From: a virus
DNA: 21,948 bases
Strand: one strand, 5' to 3'
IMG/VR virus record: IMGVR_UViG_3300020178_001083
Location: 1-21,948 of that record
A model generated the notes under the pieces. The model was not told the DNA's origin, ran no database searches, and saw only the letters and a list, made by a program, of their open reading frames with translations. Position numbers and translations under genes: made by a program. Shown here in pieces: positions 1 through 8,125 of the stretch. Each line of letters opens with the position of its first letter. Position 1 is the first letter of the stretch.

Positions 1-489
1 TTTGGCTTCGGCTACTAGTTTGACCTTCGTTTCCACAACGCCTTTTTTGTCTTCATGGAACTCTTTGATTTCTTTGGCAAGAGCACCAACTACGAATTCT
101 TCCATCTTCTTGAAGTTTTCGTGGACACCTTTTCGGTCGCTGTGTAGTTCTTTTAACTCTTCTGACAGTTTGTTAAGTATGAAACTCTCTAACTTGGCAG
201 AATGTTTGCCTACGTTTTCTTTGTAAGCGATTTTTTCTTGTGCAAGTGCTTTTCTGTCTTCAACGAACTTAGTGATCTCTTCAGATAACTTCTCGTTCAT
301 CATAGTGTCGATGGCTTCGATCATGTTTGCTTTGTCGTGTTCGTATCTTTTTGCAAACTCTTCTCTCAACTCAGCACCCACTGTTTCTTTGTTTTCTTTG
401 ATTTTCAAGTCCCAAGCCTCTTGGATGCCTTTTTGAACATCTTCCGAGATTGCTCCAGACTCTACTAATTTTGATATTGCATCAATCAT
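1..489 (-). CDS. gp22: Prohead core scaffolding protein gp22 (3' end outside window)
   Basis: The minus strand is open from an ATG at 489 through the left edge (163 codons, no stop), so the C-terminus is missing. The visible protein is a charged, Lys/Glu-rich, almost entirely helical chain with heptad-like spacing, with no Cys and a single Trp, as expected for the internal scaffold of T4-type proheads. It starts one base after the gp21 stop, the same order as in T4 (21-22-23), so the major capsid gene gp23 should lie just beyond the left edge. A Shine-Dalgarno AAAGGA sits about 11 bases upstream, inside the last gp21 codons. In the T4 family gp22 forms the core around which gp23 assembles and is later degraded by gp21. 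The identification rests on composition plus position, because gp22 is poorly conserved in sequence. Confidence 0.8.
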   Translation of the reverse strand, partial: MIDAISKLVESGAISEDVQKGIQEAWDLKIKENKETVGAELREEFAKRYEHDKANMIEAIDTMMNEKLSEEITKFVEDRKALAQEKIAYKENVGKHSAKLESFILNKLSEELKELHSDRKGVHENFKKMEEFVVGALAKEIKEFHEDKKGVVETKVKLVAEAK

Positions 490-490
490 T

Positions 491-1123
491 TTATTTCAGG
501 TCCTTTATTATGTTTGTTAGTGCCTCTTTCAGGAACTTTTGTGCTTTTGGATCATTTCTAACTTCAGCCGCCAAACCCTTTGCCATGTTACCACCCTTGG
601 TGTTCATTAGGTGTTCGTAAATTGGCGTGGGATAAGCACCCGGTGCCGAAGGTTGGGCCACAACATCTACTGTGATGATCTCAAAGTCTGAAACTTCACC
701 GCTTCCGTATTCGTTCATGTTTCCAGAACCTCTACTTGAAACGCCTAGTTTCACACCTGATTCCAACATAGTTTTGACAAGTTGACCCATTGGTGTTGGT
801 AGGATTTTCATCTTACCGTATCCATTTGGACCGTCCATCCACATCTCAGTGATCATATGTGATACACGATCCAAATTAATTTTTAAATCATCGGGGTGAT
901 CTACTTCACCTAACACAGAGTATCCAGAACTTATCTGATCGTTCAGTGTTTTCGTCGCCTTAGCGATTTCTTGCACTGGATAGATCCTTTGATTAGCGTT
1001 CTTGATCCCACCTTGAATGCAGATGCCCTTCATGTACAAATCCTTACCGTCTTTTCCCTCGTGTAAGACCTGCACTCTGGCCTGATCAAATGTTAGATTC
1101 TCTCTTAGGTATAGTGAACTCAT
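491..1123 (-). CDS. gp21: Prohead core protease gp21
   Basis: This 210-aa protein is the T4-type prohead maturation protease (peptidase family U9/S77 type). The sequence shows the family landmarks: GEVDHP with the candidate catalytic His at residue 76, the SSRG motif at 129-132 with the candidate nucleophilic Ser, and an acidic residue (Asp153) in the ITVDVVAQPSAPGA strand. The N-terminal KGICIQGGIKNANQRIYP segment is typical of the fold. In T4 the enzyme sits in the prohead core, activates itself and cleaves core proteins and the capsid N-terminus at hydrophobic-x-Glu sites. It lies between the acidic core protein and gp22 in a minus-strand head operon. A GGAG-type ribosome site sits a few bases before the ATG at 1123. 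Length matches T4 gp21 (about 212 aa). Confidence 0.93.
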   Translation of the reverse strand: MSSLYLRENLTFDQARVQVLHEGKDGKDLYMKGICIQGGIKNANQRIYPVQEIAKATKTLNDQISSGYSVLGEVDHPDDLKINLDRVSHMITEMWMDGPNGYGKMKILPTPMGQLVKTMLESGVKLGVSSRGSGNMNEYGSGEVSDFEIITVDVVAQPSAPGAYPTPIYEHLMNTKGGNMAKGLAAEVRNDPKAQKFLKEALTNIIKDLK

Positions 1124-1148
1124 CCGATGTTCTCCGTTAAATCAACAA

Positions 1149-2075
1149 TTACTTAGAAGCAACTGGTGATTTTGCAGATTTGTCAGAACCGTCAGCAGTA
1201 GCAGGTTTAACTTCTTTTTTCATTGAAGTAGATTTTGCTTTTCCGCCTGTGTTCTCAAAGTCACCTGCCATTTTTTGTGCAGTTGGTGCCGGTCTTCCCG
1301 TCTCATCTGCTCCACCTTTGGCAATGTTAGCGCCGCCATGGCCCATTTTTGTGCCTGCGTCTGTAACTGGTGATTTTGCTGACTTGTCTGAATGGTCGGC
1401 AGTGTCTGCTTTAACTGGATTTTTGTACTCTTTCACAGTCTCTTTCGCTTCTTTGCTTTCCATTTCAACTTCTGGAGTTAACTCTGGTGCAACTTCTGGT
1501 GCTAGAGATTCGTCTTCTTTCTCTTCTTCACCGTCTTTCTTGCCCATCATTGCTTCGAATTCTGCTTTTAGTTCATCTAAAGCGTCTTCCAAGTCAACTA
1601 CTCTGTCTTCGACATCGCCTTCTGCGTCTTTTTCAGCGTCCATGTCTGCTGGCATTTCTTCGCCGTGGTCCGCATCCATTTCGCCTTCTTCTTCGCTTGA
1701 GATGTCTTTAACCAATTCGTCAGTTGCGTCGCCGCCCACTTCTTCGATTGATTCTTCTTCAGTAGTTTCTGATTCAGTTGCTTCGTCTTCGATTTCAACA
1801 ACTTCGTCTACTTGTTCGTCTTTAGACTCTTCTGAAGCCTCTTCAACTGCTTCGTCTTTAGTTTCCTCAGTAGTTTCTTCTACTTTCTCTTCTTCAGATG
1901 CTTCAGTTTCTTTAACTTCTTCGTCTTTTGATTCAGCAGTCACTTCTTCGTCTGCTAGGTTCTCGTAGATATCTCTAGATTTTTCAACTACGATCTCGTG
2001 GAATAAAGCCTCCGCTTTATCGTTTTCTTCGTTTATCAGTAACTCTAATAAACTCTCAAATTTATTATTTGACAT
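1149..2075 (-). CDS. Highly acidic prohead core protein (gp67-like, enlarged)
   Basis: A 308-aa protein with a short ordinary N-terminus (MSNNKFESLLELLINEEND..., residues 1-40), then about 150 residues dominated by Glu/Asp/Thr/Ser (42-152). A predicted coiled coil follows near 155-178, then an acidic/Pro stretch, and a Lys/Gly/Ala-rich tail (210-308). The nonapeptide SDKSAKSPV occurs twice in the tail (229-237 and 297-305). Position upstream of gp21, the N-terminal LLELL-type helix and extreme acidity fit the T4 internal core protein gp67, which is only about 80 aa, so this would be a much enlarged version. Function as an internal head protein is inferred. A clear AAGGAG site lies 10 bases before the ATG. 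The antisense Ser-rich open frame over it is a by-product of Glu/Asp codons. Confidence 0.65.
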   Translation of the reverse strand: MSNNKFESLLELLINEENDKAEALFHEIVVEKSRDIYENLADEEVTAESKDEEVKETEASEEEKVEETTEETKDEAVEEASEESKDEQVDEVVEIEDEATESETTEEESIEEVGGDATDELVKDISSEEEGEMDADHGEEMPADMDAEKDAEGDVEDRVVDLEDALDELKAEFEAMMGKKDGEEEKEDESLAPEVAPELTPEVEMESKEAKETVKEYKNPVKADTADHSDKSAKSPVTDAGTKMGHGGANIAKGGADETGRPAPTAQKMAGDFENTGGKAKSTSMKKEVKPATADGSDKSAKSPVASK

Positions 2076-2182
2076 TTTACACGTGCTCCTTCTAATTAGG
2101 TCGATTTGTACTTATAAGTGTTTGTATTTACTGTAAAGCGGTAGAAACGGTGCTGTAACTGGTGAGAAAAGGTGTATTTTTG

Positions 2183-2809
2183 TTAGATCTTGATCTGCAG
2201 GTCAAATTTTGCCAGGAATTGCTCTGTTGTGGGGTGATCTATGTTGCCCTTCCACTCTAGATCCTTGGGTTGGAACCAACCTTTGGGTATCACACGGTGA
2301 AACTGCACGTCCTTGTAGTCCTCCAAGCAACGCTTGGTCTGATTCATCCAGTTGCCGTAGAAAGTGGCCTCGTCGCTACGCTTCTTGTAGTTGCGGGTGT
2401 CGCCAAACACGTTGTTGAGTTTGTATCTGTTGTTCTTGCTGTCCTCCCGGTGCCCTTGGTAGTCGAACCCCAATATGTAGATCTCCTTGAATCCGTGATC
2501 GCAGGCCAGTTTCAGTGCTGTTGGTCCACTGCTCCATCCCAGGCTGGGTTTTGACCAGGTCACATGGTCCAGCAGTTTCTGATGTTTCTCGTATTGGTTG
2601 TTGTAGTTGGAGTACACTTTATTATGTACGACATAATCCGTCTCCGCTATCTCTATCATCATCTTGGGGTCTACCGCCACCAACCAGTGTGGTTCGTGTG
2701 TCCTGTACACTGCATTGCAGGCGTACACTGTGCCTTTTTCCTTGAGATCGTTGATATCGATGCCCCTACGGGACTCACCGTTACCCAGTACGAATGCTGT
2801 TTGTGACAT
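2183..2809 (-). CDS. Rossmann-fold protein resembling DUF115/GT42 sialyltransferase-like enzymes
   Basis: This 208-aa protein begins with a Rossmann-like strand-loop FVLGNGESRRGID (6-18). The motif continues with YACNAVYR (29-36) and, later, SSGPTALKLACDHG followed by KEIYILGFDY (93-117). This GNGxS ... CN ... SG...A...G..EIY..G.D pattern is the one seen in the CMP-sialic-acid-binding fold of CstI/CstII-type transferases and in the related MptE/DUF115 proteins. A sugar-nucleotide-binding or transferase role is therefore plausible, but substrate and activity are unknown. It is embedded in the head operon: its ATG overlaps the stop of the 80-aa gene in a TAATG arrangement, which implies coupled translation. 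An accessory enzyme between portal and core genes is not part of the T4 plan. The family call is from remembered motifs, not an alignment. Confidence 0.6.
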   Translation of the reverse strand: MSQTAFVLGNGESRRGIDINDLKEKGTVYACNAVYRTHEPHWLVAVDPKMMIEIAETDYVVHNKVYSNYNNQYEKHQKLLDHVTWSKPSLGWSSGPTALKLACDHGFKEIYILGFDYQGHREDSKNNRYKLNNVFGDTRNYKKRSDEATFYGNWMNQTKRCLEDYKDVQFHRVIPKGWFQPKDLEWKGNIDHPTTEQFLAKFDLQIKI

Positions 2810-3051
2810 TATAACTCTAAGTTATCGTCTTGGGCAGGTTGTCCGTACATCTTTTGGACGAATACTGCCTCTTCCTTCTGTTGAGCATCGTGTGCCTCTG
2901 ATGCCAACCTCATAGAGTTGATCTGTTTGAGTGTTAATCTTGTTTTTCTCGTGTCTTCTGAATCTAGAATTGAAATATCGTTCTCAGGCTCATAAGTTTT
3001 GTCCTGTTCAAAGCCGTCTGCGCCGTATGTGAAGAATTCATTCAGTTTCAT
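2809..3051 (-). CDS. Small hypothetical head-operon protein
   Basis: An 80-aa acidic protein encoded 15 bases downstream of gp20. It starts MKLNEFFTYGADG and contains a polar helical second half (residues 37-80) rich in Gln, Ala and Glu, with TLKQINSMRLASEAHDAQQ as the most regular helix. No catalytic motif, signal peptide or membrane segment is visible. The stop codon overlaps the next gene's ATG (TAATG at 2809-2811), so it is co-translated with the sialyltransferase-like gene. Tight packing inside the head operon makes it very likely a real gene and suggests a role in head or portal assembly, but that is inference only. I do not recognise a T4 counterpart. Confidence 0.75.
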   Translation of the reverse strand: MKLNEFFTYGADGFEQDKTYEPENDISILDSEDTRKTRLTLKQINSMRLASEAHDAQQKEEAVFVQKMYGQPAQDDNLEL

Positions 3052-3066
3052 AATCGTATTTAATCC

Positions 3067-4797
3067 TTATACCTGTCCACCGCCGCCTGTGCCACCTGGT
3101 GTCTGTCCACCTGGCGTTTGCCCTGGTCCGCCTGGCTGTGGTGATCCTGGTTCTGGTGCTTCTGGATCCGCTGTTGGTTCCTCGAATTGATCTAGATCGG
3201 AACTGATTCCTGACTGTGTCACACCGCCACCTCTCAATTCATTTGATTTGCTCTGTTTCTTCTGAGGCACATTGTTTTCTTCTGCCCATAGTTCTGCGTT
3301 CCTTGCCATTTCTTCCTCAGAAAGTCCAAGATATCTTTTCAATGCGAATCTTTTTGACATATAAGGTAGGTCTGCCACTGCTGTGAATGTGTTTACTCTG
3401 CTTTGGTCCATTTCTGTCTGTCTGTACTGTGCAAAGTTCTGTGGTGGGTTCAGTTTAATCTCAAACATACCATTGTCTATGTTGTAGCCTTTGTTTTTCA
3501 CCCATAATTTGAACTCACTATCAAAAGTCTCTGCTAACATGCTTTGTAATCTTGCACAATATTTGTTGAATCTCAGTTCCTGGATGTATGCTGTTCCTAC
3601 CCTACCGTCATTGTACTGTTGTCCACCATCTTCCGCACCTGTTGGTAGATAAGAACTTGGAATCCTCAATCCTCTGAACAGTTTGTTAGTGAAGAATCTC
3701 AAGTCATCGATCTCACCTAGGTTAGTACCACCAGGTAATGTGTCAACTTTAGATCCTCTACCTTCCGCTGTCTGTGGGAAGAAGTAATCTTCGTTTATAC
3801 TCATTGGGTTGTATGTTGCATCTATGAAGTTTGCTCCACCCGATGCACTTGGAATTCTTCTCTGGTTGATCTCGTTCTTCACTCGCTCGACGAACTGCAT
3901 GGCCAAGTGTGTTGGCATGTTACCCACGTCAATGTAGAAAACTCTTCTCTCAGGTGCTCTCTGTACCCTGTAAATTATGATTGCGTCTTCTAATAATTCT
4001 TTCTGTTTGTAAACTTTGAATACCTGTTCCAACACCGACTGTCCAAATGGGAATAGGTTGTCTAGTCCATCTGACATTGACATATGGATCACGTGTTCTG
4101 CGTTTATGTTGTAGGCATTCATAGTCTTGTAGAATCTTCCACCGGAGTTTCCGCCCGCAAAGCCTGACATGTTGTTTGTGGCACCTGCGTTGGCGTAACT
4201 TGAACCATAGGCCGCTGTACCGCCACCTGTTGTTCCACCGCCGCCGTATGTTTGGTTGGGTGTAATCTGTGTTGCTGATAATCTTTGTAGGTTTGGATTG
4301 ATATCTCTGATCACATACTGTTCAGGTTTCTTACCCTCTGATTCATTTACAACTATCCTGTCAACTTTTGCGTTGTCTATGTACAACCATTTCTGTGTCT
4401 CTGGATCTCTCACAAAGAAACAATCTCCGTATTTCAATGCGTTTCTGAAAATCCTGAAGATCCTCTTGTTGAACTTGTTACTCTTGGTCCATTGTTGAAG
4501 TGCCTTCTTGAGAAGTTTCACTTCGTGTTCTGTGGTCTCGTCCTTGAACACAAGATCAAACGGTGTCTCGTTTTCCGTGTTCTTCTGTGTTGAGAATTCT
4601 GCAAGTATGTCTAGTGCCGCGTTGATCTCCGAGTCTGAATCCATTTGATCATACTGGAAGTATCTCTGTATCCTGTTAGGGTGTCCTGTGTAAACATCCG
4701 GCAAGTAAGAACTGTAGTTCCTCTTGGCGAAGTTGGGCACTTTCTCTCCTGATATGGGAGACATGTTTGCGTCTTTAAAATATTTTTTCCAAGCCAT
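3067..4797 (-). CDS. gp20: Portal vertex protein gp20
   Basis: A 576-aa T4-type portal. Recognisable family stretches include YFQYDQMDSDSEINAALDI (47-65), LKYGDCFFVRDP (121-132), IHMSMSDGLDNLFPFGQSVLE and the RVQRAPERRVFYIDVGN segment. The dodecameric ring forms the unique head vertex, starts prohead assembly, passes DNA during packaging and docks the tail. Two low-complexity parts stand out: a Gly/Ser/Thr/Ala-rich insertion at about 184-221, and a Pro/Gly-rich C-terminus with a repeated QTPGG unit in the last 45 residues. T4 gp20 is about 524 aa, so these two parts can account for the extra length. The gene lies 35 bases after the tape measure-like gene and is read in the same direction. The start ATG at 4797 gives the usual N-terminus. 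Confidence 0.95.
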   Translation of the reverse strand: MAWKKYFKDANMSPISGEKVPNFAKRNYSSYLPDVYTGHPNRIQRYFQYDQMDSDSEINAALDILAEFSTQKNTENETPFDLVFKDETTEHEVKLLKKALQQWTKSNKFNKRIFRIFRNALKYGDCFFVRDPETQKWLYIDNAKVDRIVVNESEGKKPEQYVIRDINPNLQRLSATQITPNQTYGGGGTTGGGTAAYGSSYANAGATNNMSGFAGGNSGGRFYKTMNAYNINAEHVIHMSMSDGLDNLFPFGQSVLEQVFKVYKQKELLEDAIIIYRVQRAPERRVFYIDVGNMPTHLAMQFVERVKNEINQRRIPSASGGANFIDATYNPMSINEDYFFPQTAEGRGSKVDTLPGGTNLGEIDDLRFFTNKLFRGLRIPSSYLPTGAEDGGQQYNDGRVGTAYIQELRFNKYCARLQSMLAETFDSEFKLWVKNKGYNIDNGMFEIKLNPPQNFAQYRQTEMDQSRVNTFTAVADLPYMSKRFALKRYLGLSEEEMARNAELWAEENNVPQKKQSKSNELRGGGVTQSGISSDLDQFEEPTADPEAPEPGSPQPGGPGQTPGGQTPGGTGGGGQV

Positions 4798-4832
4798 GCT
4801 TTATATTACACTTTTTTATTCATTTTAGCAAC

Positions 4833-6965
4833 CTAAACCAGTCCAACTTGGTTACGGTCTTTACGTGCTGTTGTCTCAACTGCTTTCAAGGCCCTGGATT
4901 CCACTGCTACAAGCGTATTTACGCCATTTACCATACTTGCTAGTGCCTTGTTGGCGTTGTTCAGTTCCGTACTCATGGCGGCCATTTTGGTCTCCAATGC
5001 GGATGTGTCAAATGTTTTCTGTAGATCCTGGTTTGCTGTCACTGTTGACTTGGTTCCTGCTGTGATTAATTCGGGACCACGTTCACCTGTTAGGTAAGTT
5101 TTACCTGCATCCATGCCTCCGCCGAATGCACGTTCTCCACCAAACATGCCACCAACGTACTGTCCTGCCATTGATCCTAATCCTGCGCCAAGTAATGCTC
5201 CACCTGGCCCACCTATCAAACCTAATAGCCCACCAAGACCTGCTCCGACTAATCCGCCTATGCCTGCCGCGTCGTCTGATTTGTCTTTGTTCATTAGTTG
5301 TCCCGCACTTGAACCCACTCCTATCGCGGCTCCTAGTCCTGGGAGTAGCCTGGTTGCACCGAACCTTGCGGCTCCGGCGGCTCTCTTGCCACCCTTGCTT
5401 CCAAATAAGTTACCTAACATACCACCTGATCCCACTCCGGCGGCCTTCAATGCTCCCAGTGTACCTGTGAACACGACTGCGGTCTGGCCTGCCTTGTCCA
5501 ATAAAAACTTACCTGCCAGGATACCAACCAGGGCTGTACCTGTCAATGCCGGTATCTGTGCTACGCCCGCCACTAAACCGCCAACACCTTTCATAAGGAA
5601 CTGTGTGGCCTGTGACAGTCCGCCCAGTGCTGGACCAAAGCCCGCCAACAAACCTGTCTCTATCTGTTGGAACTGTCCTGATATCCTTTTGCTGGCATCT
5701 TCGAAAGTGGTTAAACCTTGCGTCAGCCTGTCGGCAGTTTCACCCTGTTCCCCGAATATGCTGTCCACGTCGGTTATCCTTCTCGCTAGATTAATCACAT
5801 CGCCTTGCAGTGCCAAGAACTCTACTTGTCCTGTTACCGTGGCTTTCCTAAATCTGTCTACGCTGGCACCAGCCGCATCTCGCAATCTTGAAAGTGCTGT
5901 CTCACTGTTGATTGCTCCTGAAATCAAATCCTGGACCACGCCACTCGCCTGCGGAATGTTCTGTACCAATGCCAATGCTGACTCGGTCACTGGAACACCT
6001 GCGTTTGCTATGAGGTCTTGGAATCCTTCGTTCAGGCCCGGAGCAATGGTTCCTATGCTGGCCGCAAAGCCTTCCAGTCTCGACCTAGCACCGTCAGTTG
6101 CATTCTGTAGGAATGCCTGGAACTTGGCGTTGCTCTGCTGTTGTTCTATCTGTGCCCTTAACTCATCTCTCTGCGATCCTGTCAGTCTTGCCAGTCTGTC
6201 TAGTTCTTCTGCGAAACGTATGGCACTTGCAGTCCTCTGTTGGTCGGTCATCCTAGAGAACATGTTTGTTCTTCTCTGTCTTTCTAGGTTCAATAGTAAA
6301 GTTTCGTTGACTTCGTCTACTGTGAATCCAAGTGGTGCCAGTCTGTCTATGCCCTCTGTCCTGATTGCTTCACCAAGCAAGGCAATGCCCTTGGCACCCT
6401 GTGTCGTGCTACCGAACAGTGCCGCCAAACTCTGGCTGTTGTCTCTGACCAATGCCGCGAAGTCATCCAACGGTAGTGCCGCAGTGGCCGCCGTCTGTCT
6501 AAGTTCAACTATGCTCTGTCCAAATGTTGCACCTATCTGTGATAGTTGTCTGAACGTTTCAATGTTGGTGTCTAACCTTTGTCCCAGGAAGCCTATCGAA
6601 TCACCAATTACACCCAATCCTTTGAAGTTGTCGGTGAATGAACTGATAGTGCCTTCGCCACGCATGGCCGCTGACCCTAGACCTATGAATGATGTTGTTA
6701 ATCTCTCTGTCTGTTTACGTGCTTTCTCGTGTGCCTCTCTGGCATCTTCCACGCTCTCTGTTAGATCCTTGATGGCTTTCTGTGCATCTTTGTCCTTCTT
6801 GGCGGCATCCCTGAGATCTGATATGTATCTGTCCAACTCTTTGTTGGTTTTTTTCTGTAGGATAAGTCGTTCTGCTTCTACCCTTCTCTTTGTGGTCGCT
6901 TCCCTGGAGTCTCCGGCTATTCCCTTGAGACCTTCTAGTATTCGTTTAATCTGTTCTTCGTCCAT
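4833..6965 (-). CDS. Tail tape measure-like protein
   Basis: A 710-aa protein with the architecture of a tail length determinant. It has a charged coiled-coil N-terminus (about 15-105), a long helical Ala/Gln/Leu/Arg-rich body and a hydrophobic stretch near 475-515. A strongly Gly/Ala-rich, membrane-active-looking segment follows (about 585-645), and near the C-terminus the motif YLTGERGPEL (624-633) that is common in phage tape measures. Contractile-tail tape measures span the tail tube and leave it during ejection. At 0.15 nm per helical residue 710 aa would span roughly 100 nm, similar to a T4-type tail (T4 gp29 is 590 aa). It is the first gene of the minus-strand head operon, directly before gp20, not in the hub gene cluster. 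No obvious homology to T4 gp29 is visible, so the role is inferred from design. A late promoter precedes it. Confidence 0.75.
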   Translation of the reverse strand: MDEEQIKRILEGLKGIAGDSREATTKRRVEAERLILQKKTNKELDRYISDLRDAAKKDKDAQKAIKDLTESVEDAREAHEKARKQTERLTTSFIGLGSAAMRGEGTISSFTDNFKGLGVIGDSIGFLGQRLDTNIETFRQLSQIGATFGQSIVELRQTAATAALPLDDFAALVRDNSQSLAALFGSTTQGAKGIALLGEAIRTEGIDRLAPLGFTVDEVNETLLLNLERQRRTNMFSRMTDQQRTASAIRFAEELDRLARLTGSQRDELRAQIEQQQSNAKFQAFLQNATDGARSRLEGFAASIGTIAPGLNEGFQDLIANAGVPVTESALALVQNIPQASGVVQDLISGAINSETALSRLRDAAGASVDRFRKATVTGQVEFLALQGDVINLARRITDVDSIFGEQGETADRLTQGLTTFEDASKRISGQFQQIETGLLAGFGPALGGLSQATQFLMKGVGGLVAGVAQIPALTGTALVGILAGKFLLDKAGQTAVVFTGTLGALKAAGVGSGGMLGNLFGSKGGKRAAGAARFGATRLLPGLGAAIGVGSSAGQLMNKDKSDDAAGIGGLVGAGLGGLLGLIGGPGGALLGAGLGSMAGQYVGGMFGGERAFGGGMDAGKTYLTGERGPELITAGTKSTVTANQDLQKTFDTSALETKMAAMSTELNNANKALASMVNGVNTLVAVESRALKAVETTARKDRNQVGLV

Positions 6966-6995
6966 ACGACTTAATTTTACACCTTTTTATACGCA

Positions 6996-7003
6996 TATAA
7001 ATA
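6996..7003 (+). promoter_or_regulatory. T4-type late promoter for the gp26-like gene
   Basis: A perfect TATAAATA octamer on the plus strand, in the context CATATAAATATAG. Predicted start is near 7010, giving a leader of about 37 bases before the ATG at 7047. It lies to the left of the opposite-facing late promoter at 7029-7036, so the two transcripts overlap by a short stretch. Confidence 0.8.
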
Positions 7004-7028
7004 TAGACATCCATACGCTTTTAGTGTA

Positions 7029-7036
7029 TATTTATA
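7029..7036 (-). promoter_or_regulatory. T4-type late promoter for the head operon
   Basis: A perfect TATAAATA octamer read on the minus strand, the hallmark of promoters used by gp55-type late sigma factors (a gp55 is encoded at 15874-16857). Transcription would begin near 7022 and run left into the tape measure-like gene at 6965 and the head genes behind it. Confidence 0.8.
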
Positions 7037-7046
7037 GAATAAAAAA

Positions 7047-7901
7047 ATGACAGAAAATACCAACCCATTAAACAAGTACTTTAGGCAGGCGGCCATACAC
7101 ATCACATTGCCGTCCAATGGTGATTATCCCCCACATGTGATAACACCCAGTGCCACTGGAGAATTCCCGGTGATGCCAATGACAGCAAAGGACGAGATCA
7201 AGTTCAAAACACCAGATGCACTAATGAACGGTCAGGGTGTGGTGGATGTCATACAGAGCTGTATGCCAAACATCAAGGACGCATGGCAGATCAAGAGTCA
7301 CGATGTTGACACTATATTGATAGCCATAAGGATAGCGACATATGGGGAGACCATGGACCTACAATTCAATGTCCCCACAATAAACGAACAAGTCACGCAC
7401 ACAATAAACCTTCCAGCCACGTTAGATCAGATAAGACAGGACAAAATCCAAAACGCTATCACACTCAAAGACGGATTGATAGTGGAGACGAGACCACTCA
7501 CTTATCGAGACATGACCCAGACCAGTCTCCAGACATTCCAGCAACAGAAGATGTACAGTTCGGTTCAAAATTCAGACATCAGCGATGAGGAGAAGGTAAA
7601 AAGATTTGATGAGAGTTTCAAGGCACTGACTGAATTGAACAGCAAAGTTTTACTTAAAAACATTTCCAAGATCACAACACCTGAAGGTTCTGAAGTATCC
7701 GACCCAGCACAGATAAAAGAATTTGTTGACAACGCAAACGCAACTTTGATAACAGAACTGCAAGACAAGTTAGCAGTGATAAGGGTTCAAGGATCTGTCA
7801 AACCGTTGACACTGAAAGCCACAGAAGACCAGATAAAGAAAGGTGCACCGGCCACTTACCAAGTGCCTGTGACATTCGACACAGCAAATTTTTTCGTATA
7901 A
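7047..7901 (+). CDS. gp26: Baseplate hub/assembly protein, gp26-like
   Basis: A 284-aa protein. The N-terminal part IHITLPSNGDYPP (17-29) followed by VMPMTAKDEIKFKTPDALMNG (42-62) and CMPNIKD is the signature I associate with the T4 gp26-type baseplate protein family (T4 baseplate protein, Pfam T4_baseplate). The family usually continues with a region that recognises dozens of hub partners during central hub assembly. The C-terminal part (about 160-284) is more helical and has no clear motif. T4 gp26 is 208 aa, so this copy is longer. It leads a short plus-strand operon with two small genes. There is no Shine-Dalgarno sequence: the ATG follows an A-run (AATAAAAAAATG). Assignment to gp26 is by remembered motif and should be read as family-level. 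Confidence 0.65.
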   Translation: MTENTNPLNKYFRQAAIHITLPSNGDYPPHVITPSATGEFPVMPMTAKDEIKFKTPDALMNGQGVVDVIQSCMPNIKDAWQIKSHDVDTILIAIRIATYGETMDLQFNVPTINEQVTHTINLPATLDQIRQDKIQNAITLKDGLIVETRPLTYRDMTQTSLQTFQQQKMYSSVQNSDISDEEKVKRFDESFKALTELNSKVLLKNISKITTPEGSEVSDPAQIKEFVDNANATLITELQDKLAVIRVQGSVKPLTLKATEDQIKKGAPATYQVPVTFDTANFFV

Positions 7902-7903
7902 CC

Positions 7904-8125
7904 TTGCTGTCACAAACGGAATCTGACATTATCAAGACTTTGAAGGACATGGAGAACTCACAGAAGGAACTTAAACACGAACTGATGAAGATATGTTGGT
8001 TTATGCGTGGAGGTGTCACTTACGATGAAGCAAACACGATGAGTCCACAGGAACGTGAGATAATTGGCCAACTGGTAAAAGACAATATGGAAACTACCAA
8101 GAAAACCGGTCAACCTTTCTTCTAG
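7904..8125 (+). CDS. Small conserved phage protein, probable TTG start
   Basis: A 73-aa frame beginning with TTG two bases after the gp26-like stop. If the next in-frame ATG (7949) were used the product would be 58 aa. The close spacing, and the fact that the only purine-rich site (GAAGGA) lies too near the ATG, make the TTG start slightly more likely. The protein has an amphipathic helix (1-30), then ICWFMRGGVTYDEANTMSP and the C-terminus DNMETTKKTGQPFF. The WFMRGG...TKKTGxPFF layout is one I recall from short proteins placed next to gp26 in marine T4-like phages, so it is probably a baseplate assembly factor. Function is not established. It ends within the palindromic sequence at 8120-8141. 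Confidence 0.65.
   Translation: MLSQTESDIIKTLKDMENSQKELKHELMKICWFMRGGVTYDEANTMSPQEREIIGQLVKDNMETTKKTGQPFF

Noticed and set aside
1180-1968. 262-codon Ser-rich frame antisense to the acidic core protein
   Set aside because: Glu/Asp codons read backwards give Ser/Phe/Leu runs; the minus-strand gene has the ribosome site and operon context.
5113-7050. 645-codon open frame antisense to the tape measure-like gene
   Set aside because: Pro/Ser/Ala-rich shadow produced by codon bias of the minus-strand gene; no motif, and it runs over the late promoters.
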